A DNA stretch of 64,000 nt, taken from Sequoia sempervirens. Its lineage: Eukaryota > Streptophyta > Pinopsida > Cupressales > Cupressaceae. The DNA is taken from positions 116,266,128 to 116,330,127 of the forward strand of contig VDFB02252616.1 in assembly GCA_007258455.2 (NCBI GenBank), written 5' to 3'. Shown one piece after another: positions 35,801 through 48,209 of this stretch; the first letter of the stretch is position 1; each line of letters starts with the position of its first letter. A program made the position numbers and the translations under genes. The notes under the pieces are model-generated. The model saw only the letters and a list, made by a program, of their open reading frames with translations, was not told the origin of the DNA and searched no databases.

Positions 35801-38580
35801 AGAAGGAATTTAACAATCAAATACATCCATCTAGTTTGCAATACCCAACATAGCATTCTTTAGTAGGGAAAAGGTAGTGAGAAGGATCTCTATAATGAGT
35901 TCTTCCATTGTTGGACTTGGAGAGCTAAATGTCAATTTAGAGAAATGCTTAGATGATGATACATTATGTCATGACAAGAGCCAAAGATTAATAATCTCTT
36001 ATTTTCACAATCCAAAAATTGAGGTTATCACGACTGTAAAGATGTCAATGAGTGTAGAGTAAATTTCAGATAATTTCACCACAAACAATTTGGTTAGGGT
36101 GGGAGTTTTGTAGTTATAGGGTTTATCCTTTGGGTGTCATGGACAAGAGGCTTGGGCAGCAATGTCAAATCTTCCAGAATGAGCTAGAAGGTTAGGGGGT
36201 GGAACAAATTCTACATGTTGCACCCCGATTGTATAGGTACTACTGCATAGGAAGTGCATTGTAATGTTTGAATCTTTTAGATGAATAAAACATATTGTTC
36301 TTGTTATCAATTGAATGTGTCCTATTAAAAATGATTGTCTCATTGTTTGATACTTCTATTGATGTAATTCTTGAATGAATGTAGCATATAAGTTATGGAA
36401 TAATGTTATTCTAACTTTTTGTGATGTTTTATATATACTGCCTTGTTTTGAGCATATGACTTCCATTGTCATGTTATGATGTGCAGGAAACAGGTTCATT
36501 CCTCCAGGTAGAGGAGAGATATCACTCGGGGAGGAGCTTGGTCGGGTAAACAATAACAAGTACCAATTGAGCATACACACACATACTATAGACTGAGTAA
36601 GCTAAGTTAGTTTGTTGTAATACCCCCTCTGCACTTTGTCTTGACCATGAAGCCGTATGTGATTTGGTCTCTCCTTTAGAGATAATTGTTTGATAGCATG
36701 TTGTGAATAATGTGATTGATTAGTGCCTTTGTTTGATTGTTTTGTTAACTAGGAATCGGTGGATTTAAAAGGCTTCGTGATGAGCTCTTATATGAATGAA
36801 GGATTAAATAAATATAACCAACACTATTCTTTAATTGGAGTGTAGTTTGTAACCGTCACATCTTAATGGCACAAACTAGAATGATGCTAAAAATAGATTT
36901 GAGATGACAAATGTCATCAACAATTTCATGTAGGATAGCGGGAGTAATAGGTGCGAAAGAAAATCTCTCTCTCTAAGTAGTCTAGTATTGTTGGATTAAA
37001 TACTATGCGATAAATAAATATAAAATATTAAAAAGGTAATTATTGAGTTTAAAATTAGAACACATCTAGTTCAATTAATAAAATAAATTAATAAATGATG
37101 GCTGGCGTGGTCTATAATTGCAAATAACAGAAGTTATGGTTGCGTGTGCCACTCTACCTATTCACATGCCATACAAACTAATTTTAGAATATACTTCTTG
37201 TAACCCCTTCATTATTGAGCCTCAGTCGTGTTCTTGTTAGGGACTCTACATGCTGAAAAAAAATGCCTCTTCTAATTAATAATAGTTTTGCATAAGAAAC
37301 GAGAGGGGAGAGTTTTCAGGGATTGCAGAGAAGTTAAGGGAAACTGAACTGGGTGGGAGTAAAAAAAAAGAATGACAAGTTGATACGGAAGATGGTAATG
37401 GAGGGGGAGCAGGCAGCGGCTGGAGGAGAAGGGGCGAGGGGTTTCCTTCTGCAGATTTCCTTTGCATGTAAGTGCCTAAAATCTTCTATGTAGATCCATT
37501 AAAGGTCGTGGCTTTTGGTTTACATCTACCAATTGCGTTTGCTTGAAAGTTTCTAAAGCCACTTCAACAAATCTATTTCGTGCTTATTCTGTGATTTAAT
37601 TTCCAATAGATATGGTGATCTCTTGATTTTCGAAAACAAGGAATTCCCTTATTCTATAACTGAAGTGTCTGATTGTTTTGGCGTTAACCATTCCTCATCA
37701 AAAGTGAATGTTAGAATTTGGAAATATCGCCATTTACTAGCATTATTATCTAAATCCAAATGCTATCCTCAAGACTGAAAGGAAATGGCTTCCCACATTT
37801 TGTAACCGTAACTATCTCAAACATGGAGGAAACTTGGCACGCTTGACCTCTCTGATGCCGTCAATGATCAGATTGTTCGAGAGAAGAAGTTAAGAACCAA
37901 CAAGTAGATTATTAAGTTCCTTGGTCTGCATGACGTTTCAAGCCTTTGCCAATCATCTTCATTCAGTTGAAGCCGAGGGAAAATGTTGTTATTAGATTTG
38001 GTGTTTAGATGAGCACATGTACATAGCTGGGTGATCTAAATGTTTCATCATTTAGAGCTGCAGGTTTCGATTCTTACACCATAGCTAGATCAATCTGAGT
38101 TTTGTAACGAGATCTCCATAGGTGTGTCACTGAATTTCATGCATTCGACCTTCTCTGGGTATCATGGTTCTTTATGTTCTTCTATGACGTATTTAATGTT
38201 AGAGCCTTCAGATTTTGATAGTGCCACACTTGAGTATCGGGTACTCCGATTTGGGTTGCCTTCCCACCCCTTTGACATTAATCTAGCGGCGACTCTGAAT
38301 GTTCTTTTTTCATGATAGGTGTGAATCCTATAGTTAGTATATCATAGGGTTTTCGTTGTCTTGTGAAGCATACTCTGAGACATGCATACTTCACTGGGCC
38401 ACTTAGAAATCGATTCGATTGTGAAAGCATTGGTTTCGGCTTTGATTTCTATCTCTCATTTAATTTCCAATTGTATCGATGCTTAATGGAGTGTGTATAG
38501 TTAACTCTACCTTGGCCATCATAATGTTTCCTATCTCTATGGTAAGAAGCTCAAATGTTATTACATAGAATCATCGCATC
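32861..38580. other. long stretch without recognisable gene
   Basis: Only short frames. The longest (32867-33088, 73 codons; 35877-36062, 61 codons) have no recognisable motif and no flanking structure. Between 37270 and 37450 there is a purine-rich block. I see no repeats with defined ends. Confidence 0.45.
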
Positions 38581-38589
38581 TTTCCTCCA

Positions 38590-39420
38590 TTGATGGGCAT
38601 TCTTCAACCGCAGCCTTCACTTACCTCTAATGATGTTGCGCACCCCCTTAATCAAACAATCTTATTCTCTTGGACCCTTGATGGCGGTAAATCCAAACTC
38701 CAATATTCACCTTCTAATATACTAGGCAACCTGTCACAGTTACAATATTTAGAGTTGAGGCAGTGTACAGAATTAAATAGCCTCCCTGAAACCATTGGCA
38801 ACCCGTCACAGCTGCAACTGTTAGACTTGCAAAGGTGTAGTAAACTAGATAATCTCTCTGATTCTATTCGCATCCTTCCACAATGGCGCATCTGAGCTTG
38901 AAGGGTATGGATGTTTATACAAGTTTCTTGATTTCATTCGTTATTTGTTACAGCTGCAACACTTGAAAATGGAATGTTGTAGAGACTTAAACAAACTCTT
39001 TGACTCTATTAGAAACCTGTCATAGCTGCCGTGCTTGAGCATGGAGGCTTGCGTAGATTTAACAAGCTCCTAGATTTCATAGGCTACCTGTCACAATTGC
39101 TATACTCGAACATATAAGGGCGAGGACATTTATTGAAGCTTCCTGTTTCAGATCGCAACCTGTCACAGCAGCAGAACTTGAACGTGGTAGGGAGTATAGA
39201 TTTAAATAACCTCCTTGATTCCATTGGCAAACTGTCACAACTGCAACACCTGAACATAGAAGGCGGTAGAGGTTTAAAATACCCTTCTGTTTCCTTTGGT
39301 AATTTGTCTCTTCTGCAGTACGTGAAAATAGAATGTTGTGGTTCTTTAGCAAACTATCACAGTTGCAGCTAGAATGTTGCAGACGTTTGTTTAAACTCTT
39401 GAGTCCTTTGTCAACTTGTC
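38590..39420 (+). pseudogene. leucine-rich-repeat relic of a TNL-type resistance gene
   Basis: The segment is built from a repeat with a period of about 72 bp (24 residues). Its core reads NLSQLQYLELRQCTELNSLP, then LDLQRCSKLDNLSDSI, LLDSIGKLSQLQHLNIEG and FGNLSLLQYVKIECCGSL. About ten units can be counted from CTGTCACAG/CAGCTGCAA landmarks at roughly 38727, 38799, 38871, 38944, 39014, 39083, 39158, 39227, 39299 and 39349. The consensus (LxxLxxLxLxxCxxLxxLPxSIGNL) is that of the recognition domain of plant TIR-NBS-LRR immune receptors. Stops and shifts split it into open pieces at 38590-38895 and 39133-39372. No TIR or NB-ARC domain was found upstream, so this is a 3' fragment. Confidence 0.75.
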
Positions 39421-40705
39421 TGAATGTTGATAGGTGAATTATATATATATGTATTTTACATTTTCATAGTTGTTTACGTATAGATCAGAGTGATATAAAC
39501 ATTTTGGAATAATTTGGAAATCAGTAGATTGGAGATGAAAGATGATTAATTCACTACTAGATAAATTGTAGGAATAAATAAAGGAAATTAGATTACTTTG
39601 CAAGATGGAATATAGCTACTTAAGGTGGCTTTGATTAATTACATGATGGTAGGCTTAAAATAATGTAGAGTATGACCCTTAAACAAGTTATTATGTTGAC
39701 TTGGAAACATGTTACCTAAATGCCCTCCATTTCAGATCTCACTGATCTAATGTAATGTTTTTTTTTTGGGTTTGCAAATGTCTTCATATTTTGGTTAATG
39801 AGCTTGTTTGAACATGATAAGTCACATGGTCTTCTTTTAATGTTTGATGAGTTGCGAGTGTACCCACACTCTCATTTCATTGATAATTCCTATACTTGAG
39901 TTGCACACGATCATATTAGGGTTGTTAGCTAGAGAATGTTAATAGTACCTTGTAATTGGAGGTGTTTGTTGTAATATTGTTTTGGATAATCTTTTAAGAT
40001 TTATCTCCTTGTTGTAAAGGATGACTTTGTTGGCTTTATCCCGATGTGTGCTCTTTTGAGTTACTTGAAACTTGTTCATTGAAATCGTGTGGAGTATGAG
40101 TAATGTATTTTGTGAGTGTTTTTTTTTTTTGGTGTCTTGATAATGAGGGCTATGTAATGTAATAATGATTGTAGTAGTCTTGAAATGTGATTCTCTTGAT
40201 GCCTTAGTGAACTCTAGTTGATTTCAATGGTGCCTTGTTGTTTGGTCTTTGTCTCAGGATAAATTTGTTAATATTGGGATTCTGTGTTGGTTGGTTAATT
40301 TTGATGGGTTTGTTCAAATGTGACTTCCTCTTGAGATAATCTCGGTTTTGAGGGGATTTTATCCTTTTAATTTGTGTTATAACTTATTTGGAATCTCATA
40401 TTGTGTTGGCTTACCCTCATTTGTGAGTTTTTGGATAGTCGTTCTTTTGGATTCCTGAGGAAGGGAGAATGTGGTTTCATAATTGGTTCCCGTGTTGACT
40501 CTTGTGGACTATGGTCTTTATGTTTGGATTTACTTGGTGGGTATTAGCCTTGCACGTGGATGTTGTGTTACTATGGATTCCTTGCATGGGATGGTACATA
40601 CCTCATTTGTTGTTTTACTGAGTTGGTCTTGTTATTTTGTGCAAGTGGCTTACCCCATTGAGATAGTAGATTTTTGGTTGCCAGTAGGGAGAGTGGCTTC
40701 TAATG

Positions 40706-41022
40706 GGGGCCGGGACCCGGAAGAGGTCCCAGGGTAACTCATTGGAAGTTTATTAATCAAGTGAAAACATTAATATTTAATTAGGGGTTTTGGATAGAAT
40801 CACACATTAGCAAGATATAAAAGAATGCCTCACTCATGACTCAAGTGCTTGTATGGGCTTGAGATGAGTTGAGAAGGCCTGGAATGGCAAAATCATTGTC
40901 TTGTCCTTATGAAAGATAATCGATGCCACATTGGATTGCATGTGGGGCCGGGTTTCGTAAGAGGTCACCAGGGTAACCCAAGTTGGGGGCCGGGGCCTAG
41001 GAAGATTCGCCAGGGTAACCCA
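40706..41022 (+). repeat. three GGGGCCGGG...CAGGGTAAC copies
   Basis: Units of about 35 bp at about 40706, 40943 and 40985 share GGGGCCGGG, a variable 5-6 bases, then (G)AAGAGGTC or a variant and CAGGGTAACCCA. They are notably GC-rich within AT-rich surroundings. Confidence 0.75.
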
Positions 41023-41904
41023 TGCAACATTGCGATGACACTCTTCCTTTAACAACCATGTATGTTTTGTTTCCCTCTATATTATTCTTGGGCCTCTGGA
41101 AGCACATGTTGGCATATGTATGTTGATGCTTTATTGGTTATTCCTTATGTTGGGCACATCTTGTGTTGGTTATATCTTGTGCTGAAGATTGTCTTATTTT
41201 ATTGTGGAACTTGTTGTGAAGTCTTGTATCCTTGTTTTGTATGATGGTTTAGTTGGGATTCCTTCTTGCCATCTCTTAGCACGGGGGGTGGGCCTTCAGG
41301 TCCACGTGGTTGGGTGGAACGTGCTATGCACCCCATTGGGTCCCCAGTTGTCGATCGAGAAGTGCGAAAATTGTACCTTGTAGTGTCTCCTGAGTTGTAC
41401 CAGAGTTGGATCCAATATTGCAGCCTTGTACTCCTTCATTTCAAATGTAACATTCCATTTTATTGTATCTTCCCCATTCATGTTGGGAAACGGTATTGTA
41501 ATATTGTAACTCTTGATTAATGTGTTAACCATGCTCATGTTATCTTATGATTACTAGTGTATACTACCTTTCATGTGATGTAATAATGTTGTTGTGAAAA
41601 GTAATGCAGTCAAGTAAACCCGAGGGATTTGTTATATGTAGTTCATGTTTAGTTTTCATTTCATATGGTATATGATTATTATGATGTATGTAAGTACTTT
41701 AAAAAAAATTGGTGCCATAAATGTTGGATGTATTGTATCCTTTGGGGTTGCTTGGCGGGGCATTACATTTGTTGAGTTAAGGGTTAAGTCATCCATAGGC
41801 TTGTTTGTTAACATTAGGAGTTGTATCTACTTCTGAATGCATGAATAAGTGATGCTTGCCAGTGTAACTGTATGTGGAATAATGTTACTGGTTAGGAGGT
41901 GGGC

Positions 41905-41907
<3 letters not shown>

Positions 41908-41949
<42 letters not shown>
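41908..41949 (+). repeat. (TA)n microsatellite
   Basis: About 21 TA units, continuing into TACG/TATG-rich sequence; a TATG tract lies at about 42338-42362. Confidence 0.92.
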
Positions 41950-41950
<1 letters not shown>

Positions 41951-42936
41951 GTTATGTACACGTATCCATAAGTATATTCATGTCGATACAAACGTATGAG
42001 AGCAGATGGATATGCCATACATGTGCATCGATATAAATACACTTATGAATACGTATACATAGAGGAAAGTGTACAAGCAAATATACATGTATACATACCC
42101 ACAACCAACCTGTTATACATACGTGAATATGGATAATTATTATGTTGACGTTACCTCTATATACATAAACATAGGTACGTATAATGAAAGTATGTTGACT
42201 AGCTCGCAGTATACGTACTTTGTAATTTAATATGTATATGCATATACATGTATATATGTAAAGGTAAATATAATTATATATTTAATATTATATCAAATAT
42301 ATATATAATATAGTTTTTACAAAATATATATATATATATGTATGTATGTATGTATGTATATGAGATTATTTAAATTATTAAATTTAAATAAATATATAAA
42401 TATATGTTATTAAATGGAATGGAAATCGAATAAAGTTTAAATGGCACTTTATTTTAATATCATAAAGTCAAGAAAAGAAATCAGAATTTGGAAAAGAGAG
42501 ACATTATTTTCTCAAAGCTAAATATTTTCTTAAAACTATGGAAATCGATTTACTCCATGAAATAAAATATAATGTCTTTAAATTGAATCGAATGACCTTG
42601 GCAAATCACGCCAGGCTTGAAATATTTCACTTCAAACTATAGGAAACTTTTGAAAATGAAAACAAAAGGAAATGAAGAATTCTTGTGAAAGTGAAACGCG
42701 CCTGTAGAAGCGCGCGACCAAGACCAACATTCAAGCGCTGCTTGAATGATGGCGACTATAGCCAGGGAAGTAGGAAGTGTGGACGCCATATAGTGAGGGA
42801 CTTTTTCTCTGTATTTATCATCATGTATCTATACCTGTTGAATCGCACCATTTCCTGTAGGTGTCGCATTTATGGATTTTTACCATGTGTGAAATGAACT
42901 ATTCTTCATCTGCTGTCACAAAAAGAGGTCGAATCT

Positions 42937-44184
42937 TGTGATGTCCCCACTCTAGTCAGTCACCTGATGCAGTGTGTTAGCCCTTTTCTTGGACCCTTGT
43001 GGGCTAACTGGATTGGTTAGAGGGTCAGTGGTACCTTCTGGAGAGTTCGGTCGATTTCATTTTCTGAGATCGTGGATAGGCTCATTGCAGGCCTTGGCAG
43101 TACAGGAGTTTCTTTGCTTCTGACGGCATTGAATTCTGTTGAGAATTGAGGGAGATAGGCTTACTTAAGTGATTTAAGTTAATTTTTAACTTAAAGTCTT
43201 TTTATAAAGTCAAATTGACTTTATAATTCTTATTTCACTTAAATTAAGTCTAAAGTGAATATTTTAATGTTATATCTTTTATTCACTTAAAGGAGGCGCC
43301 AAAAATCAAAAGGGAGACTATGGAAAGTGACTTAAGTTTATTTCCATAAATTTAAATGAGCTAAAGCCCTAAAATGTACGGCTTTCTTAGGTTTTCACCT
43401 CCTTTGCTTTATAAGGGATTTGGGCAATGAGAAACTCATCTTTTTGAATATTTCAACTTTGCCTTGGAGGTTTTTTCCCTTGCTTTCAGCCTGTGATCAG
43501 GTTTGCAGCAAATCCACCATTGGAGAACGAAATCTCTTCAGTGTGAGCACTTGTGAAGTTGTGAGAGATCAGCTGAATTAGTGCAGATTTAGAGAGCTTC
43601 ATTTCAGAAGTTCTGCAGTGCTTCAACAGATTTTTTGTAGTGTTCTTCATCAAAAACAGAGGGTTTATTGGTTGTTGTTCTTCCTTCACCATGGCAGACT
43701 TCATGGCTGTTTGGGCACACCTTCAGAGATGGTTTTTGGTGCTTTTTGTTTGAAAGGGCGTGGCACTTGCAAGGAAGGTTTTTTTTGGCTTTTTGGAGAA
43801 ACGTCTTCTTTCGGAGGATCTCTCTTCATGAACTTGGGCACCCTACCTATACTTCTCTCTGGCTTCAATTTCAGAATAAACTTTAAAGTCTGTAACTCTC
43901 TACTCCAGTTTTTGTCAGTTCTTCACTATATTGATCGGATTTCTTATTTAAAAAATTTGGAGGCTTTCGGGTATGTTTATATGTTTTAAATCCATTGTTG
44001 ATGATAATAAACACCTTCTACAATTTCAGTTTGATTAAATTTGCTCAAGTTTTCATTCTGTGAGCTTTTATATGATGCGCCCCTTCTCTTCTGTCTACAA
44101 AATTTCTCTAAAAAACTAAAAAATACAAATAGACTTAAAAAAAAAGATAGGGGTTTGAGCAGTGAGCTAGCAAGGCTCATCACA
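42937..44184 (+). mobile_element. solo LTR (family 1, copy 2)
   Basis: 1,248 bp from TGTGATGTCCCC to CTCATCACA, flanked by the duplication AATCT (42932-42936 and 44185-44189). It shares with copies 1, 3 and 4 the start, the GACCCT...AGGGTC hairpin (42992-43026), a GGCGCC segment, and the TTGGAGAACGA...TGTGAGAGATCA block. CTTTATAAGG near 43410 is a plausible TATA box. No internal region. Confidence 0.9.
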
Positions 44185-44189
44185 AATCT

Positions 44190-47100
44190 CCTCTAGGGTT
44201 TGCCACATTTCATGTTTGAATCATTCAAAAACCCTGCTAGCAGCTTGGACACCTTTAGAAGAGGGAATCGGTTGAGCAGGAAGCCTATATAAAAGCCACT
44301 CAGCTCATTCTACTTCACACGGTTTTGGAATTCGAGTTTGCTCCTATTTTAAGGATTTCAAAGCATTTTTTGAGTATTCTTCATTAGCTGTGAATGAGAG
44401 TTTTATTTGGCTGTGAAAGCATTCATCATATACTAAGAGCATTCATCATATTCTGAAAGCATAAAATACATTGACAGAGAATCATTCTATCATTCACTAT
44501 TTATGAGTTTACAGTGAGGGGCTGAGTTTATCTTTCAGCCAAGTTAGGAGTTCATTTTTCAGTAAGAGAGGTGGCTGGAGGCTAAAAGTGCAGCATACTC
44601 ACTTTAGATCAGCATCTGTGGAAAGCTTATACCAGGCATGCTAATCTTCTTCATATTCTTGAACCAAATTCTAAATATAATTTTGAAATTAAATATGCGT
44701 GCTATTCTTCTTTTATACTTTAGAAGAGTTTCTAAATAAAAGTCTGATTTCATATCATCTGAATGTACGAGGCTAGGAAGTGGTAGTAGTTCTATTCATT
44801 ATACTTTTAGAACGAATTTCTGAAAGAATAACTATGAATGGTGCAAAGTTTAAGAATTGCTTTTAATTCTTTATACAAGGAGTAATTTGTGATATAGCAA
44901 GAGTATTGCATGTTTACTACTACTAGCTCTTGCTTGCATTAGTGTACAATTTACACTAGGTTCATAAATGCATTAAGGAGTAAATTGCTTTACTTATATG
45001 AACAATATATAAGGAGTGCATGATTTCAAGTAGCTATTAAATACTAGGGAAGAATTGAGGGTGTTTAATAAGTTACCGATCACAACAAGTTGTAGATTAA
45101 CTTAGTCAAGTTAATGAAGCTCCTAGGATGAAGATGTCCAATATAGGAGAGATAATTGTGAGTACTCGTTAAACTGTCCTCCTTTCTAGTAGTTAGGTTG
45201 ATGTAGGATGTCTAGGGTACGGACTACCCTGAATAGACCAACCTACGCGTACAGTAAGGAAGCCTTAAGTCAAATTGACTCTAGCTAGTGCATGTGATAG
45301 ATGACCTACGTTCTTTATTGAATGTAAACACTTTGGCCAAAGTAGTGTTAGGAACAACTTACACTTAGTTGTGGTACTACACTGTCAATTCACCGTGGTT
45401 CCGAAATACATACTAGTTCAAGAGTTGTCGTATGCACAAAACCTAGATATGTAGGAACACAACACTATGCTCAGTTGGTAATTGTTAAAGGATACCCCAC
45501 CAATCTCTTCATCGAAGGGAGGGCCGTTCATTGTAAAATGATCGTGCGGGGGACCACATTATAAGTCCGTGGTTGGCAGAAAAACGCTCGAGTGATGTTT
45601 CTCCTCCTCAACAATCGGCTGATGATCCAAGATTTGACAGGACGGACTCCTAGACCTTCTTACTTCTATTTGTGTCAAAAGCTTACGAGCTATGTATGCA
45701 TCTTATTCTTCTTTAATATGTAGTTTCTTTTGGAAAGAAATAGTTAAAGTTGCAAAATGATATATCATGTTTATGAAATTGAAAAGAATTTTTTTATTGA
45801 AATGGCATTGTTTTTACTTATTGCAGTTAAATTCAAAAGTTTTAAATTTGAGTACGGGTTTGGTCGTCACACTACAACTAAAAAGTGGAAGATGTAGATG
45901 TTGGAATATGGTGTCTGCATGAAGAACCTTGACTAATGGCAAGAAAGGTGAAAGGTTTATGAGAGGTGTAAGATGGGAGAGGGGATGGTAATTTAAATTT
46001 TGGCAAATGGGAAGGGGTCACTTATGGATTGGCCAAAGATAAGACCGTGAAGGAATAGCCTAGCTTAGGAAATTGATATACATTGTTATTTATACCATTC
46101 AAAGGTAAAGTATTGGAACTCCCTAGGGGGATGCTAGGAAAGAGATGAAGTGCCATTGGTGAAAAATATTCTTGGATGAGACTATGTTGTTCTCTACAAA
46201 GATCCTCACTCTTATCTAGTTGAATGAAAGATTAATCTTGCACATTTTATTTGGCCATATTTTGTGCTTGTGTTAGTGAACAGATCTGTCACTGCAATAT
46301 TTGTTGAATAATATTAGCTTAACTTGCCCAATGGGCGGTAACAAATGCTCACAACAATTGCAGAAATCATTACTGAATTAATGATTTTCCTCTACGTTTG
46401 GAAGGGGCAGCTCCCTCATATGGTTGGGGTTTTTGTGTGTTTTAACCCAAAAATACACAAAAGGATACAAGAAATGCCAAAGGAAGGTGAAAGAACAAAG
46501 GAAAGAAGGAAAAAGCCTAAACAGGCTTACACAAGAAATCGTTTCAAATTTTCTAAAATGAGTTAGGAAAGTAAAGATAATGAAAGAGTAAACTTGCACT
46601 GATTATAAAACACAGAATGTTCTTTAATTTGTACAACACATTCAATAGCTTGATATTTATGGATTGAAACAAATAAATTTAGTAAGAAATGAAAGCATCT
46701 AACCTACAAATAAAAGTATTCTTCACTGAATTTCATTTGAGATAAAATTTAACATTTCACACTCACAACGCATGAAAAACTTGAAGAAAAATTACAAGCT
46801 GAACATTATGAAAACCTATAATTAATGGAGAACAATGACACACAAAATTTCTGCAATATTCTCTGTCTTTTCAATTCTTGGAGCACAAAGTCTCTTTCAA
46901 ACTTTTACTCAACAAAAATATGTGAGAACACAAAGTCTCTCTCAATTGGAAATAACTCATATAGATACCGCCTTTTTCAAACAAGTGATTTATAATTGTT
47001 TGGTAACTAATAATTGAAAATGTTTTATATTTTAAAACCCACTTTTAAGTCATGAAGGAATTGACTTAAGTCACATTAAGTCATAATAAAATATATTTAA

Positions 47101-47272
47101 AATAAAAGCAAGGTTTAATAACGAACTTATCATGAACTTTGTTGACTAAAAGAAAGTTTATCTCCTTCGGAACTTTGACTTCACAAGGTCGCAATAATAG
47201 GCTGTTGTTGAGTGAGAGACTTCGACATGTAAGCTCTGCACTGTCAAACTGCTTGAAACATTACTTGTTATT
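44190..47272. other. no gene; possible body of an older LTR
   Basis: TATATAAAAG at 44286-44295 is a good plus-strand TATA box. The sequence to about 45870 ends GGTTTGGTCGTCACACTACA, which looks like an LTR end. An older LTR interrupted by the solo LTR at 42937-44184 would explain this, but I could not find its start or a target duplication. From 45.9 to 47.27 kb nothing is recognised. Confidence 0.35.
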
Positions 47273-48209
47273 TGTTGGCATTTCAATTCGCACCTCTGGA
47301 ATGCGCATTAGAAACAGACAGCTATGCACAATTAGACTGCTCTTCAAATTAGGAGGGGAAGCTCCCTCTTCACTGATTATGCTTAAAAAAGAAATACTAA
47401 ACAACTGTCAATCTTTTTATTTCTCAGCTGAGAGCACAAGGTTATAAAACACTTTGCATTGCAACTGAGGTTTTCTCTAGTTTCGTAACTTCAAACTACA
47501 ACTAAGCCTATCCTAATAATGCTTCTAATAACTCAGGTAAATTCAAAGCCTGAGAATTAGAAATAAACAAGGAATGATTGATTTGACAATAAGGCTTAAA
47601 ATAAACTTCTTCCAGATCACCCCTGAAGACTCATTGTACTTACAAGATGTAAGCTGAAATAAAGATTACAAAAGCAAAACATAAAACAAAATACTGAAAT
47701 AGATTGAGACAGTTGATCAGAGCAAGATAGGCATGAGATTTCCTTCCTATATTTTACAATAGCAAATACACTTCTGGGAGAGCAAATTGTAGCAAAATAG
47801 GCACACGATATGCGATCAAACCAGATTACATAGACAAAAGTTGAGTAGATACTGAATAGCAAAGTTGCAAACAAAATAGCCTCAGCAATTTGTTATCACA
47901 ACAATGGTTAAAAATAAATGGGCAAGGCTGCCCTTATTTATACACAAACAAGGAGTAGGGAACCCTAAAATCTCCTTGTTTTTAACAACTAGACTTGCCA
48001 ACATGCAAACTTTATTTCTAAGACTAAACAAAAGATAACTAACAATTACCTGGACTACAAACATCAGTTAACTAATCTAACAACAAGAAAAGCTTCAACT
48101 ATCCAAAGAATAGATAAGCATGAATGAGAACAACCAGTTTAACTTGGAAAAGGCATCAAACTAACTGCTGCCTTTACTTGAGTTCTATTCTTGGAAATCT
48201 TTGCATGCT
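47273..48209 (-). other. 3' arm of element A/C
   Basis: Non-coding. Read on the minus strand it has TTTGATGCCTTTTCCAAG, then TATAAATA (47942-47935), and ends AGGTGCGAATTGAAATGCC plus AACA. The same landmarks in the same order occur in the 3' arm of element B. TTATT (47268-47272) precedes the end and would be the target duplication. Confidence 0.6.
47935..47942 (-). promoter_or_regulatory. TATA box in A 3' arm
   Basis: TATAAATA on the minus strand, followed by AGGGCAGCC. The equivalent position in the B arm (52915-52922) also has TATAAATAAG, so it is conserved between two diverged copies. Confidence 0.45.

Larger units (their letters stand above)
39430..42936. other. non-coding, simple repeats
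   Basis: GT-rich sequence without a gene. It contains three copies of a GGGGCCGGG...AGGGTAAC motif (40.7-41.0 kb), a long (TA)n tract and TACG/TATG-rich cryptic simple sequence from 41.9 to 42.4 kb. Confidence 0.5.

Noticed and set aside
41827..42042. 71-codon minus-strand frame
   Set aside because: Mostly Tyr/Ile repeats from the (TA)n tract.
43618..43989. 123-codon frame in solo LTR copy 2
   Set aside because: Lies inside an LTR; frames at the same place in the related LTRs are not conserved as protein.
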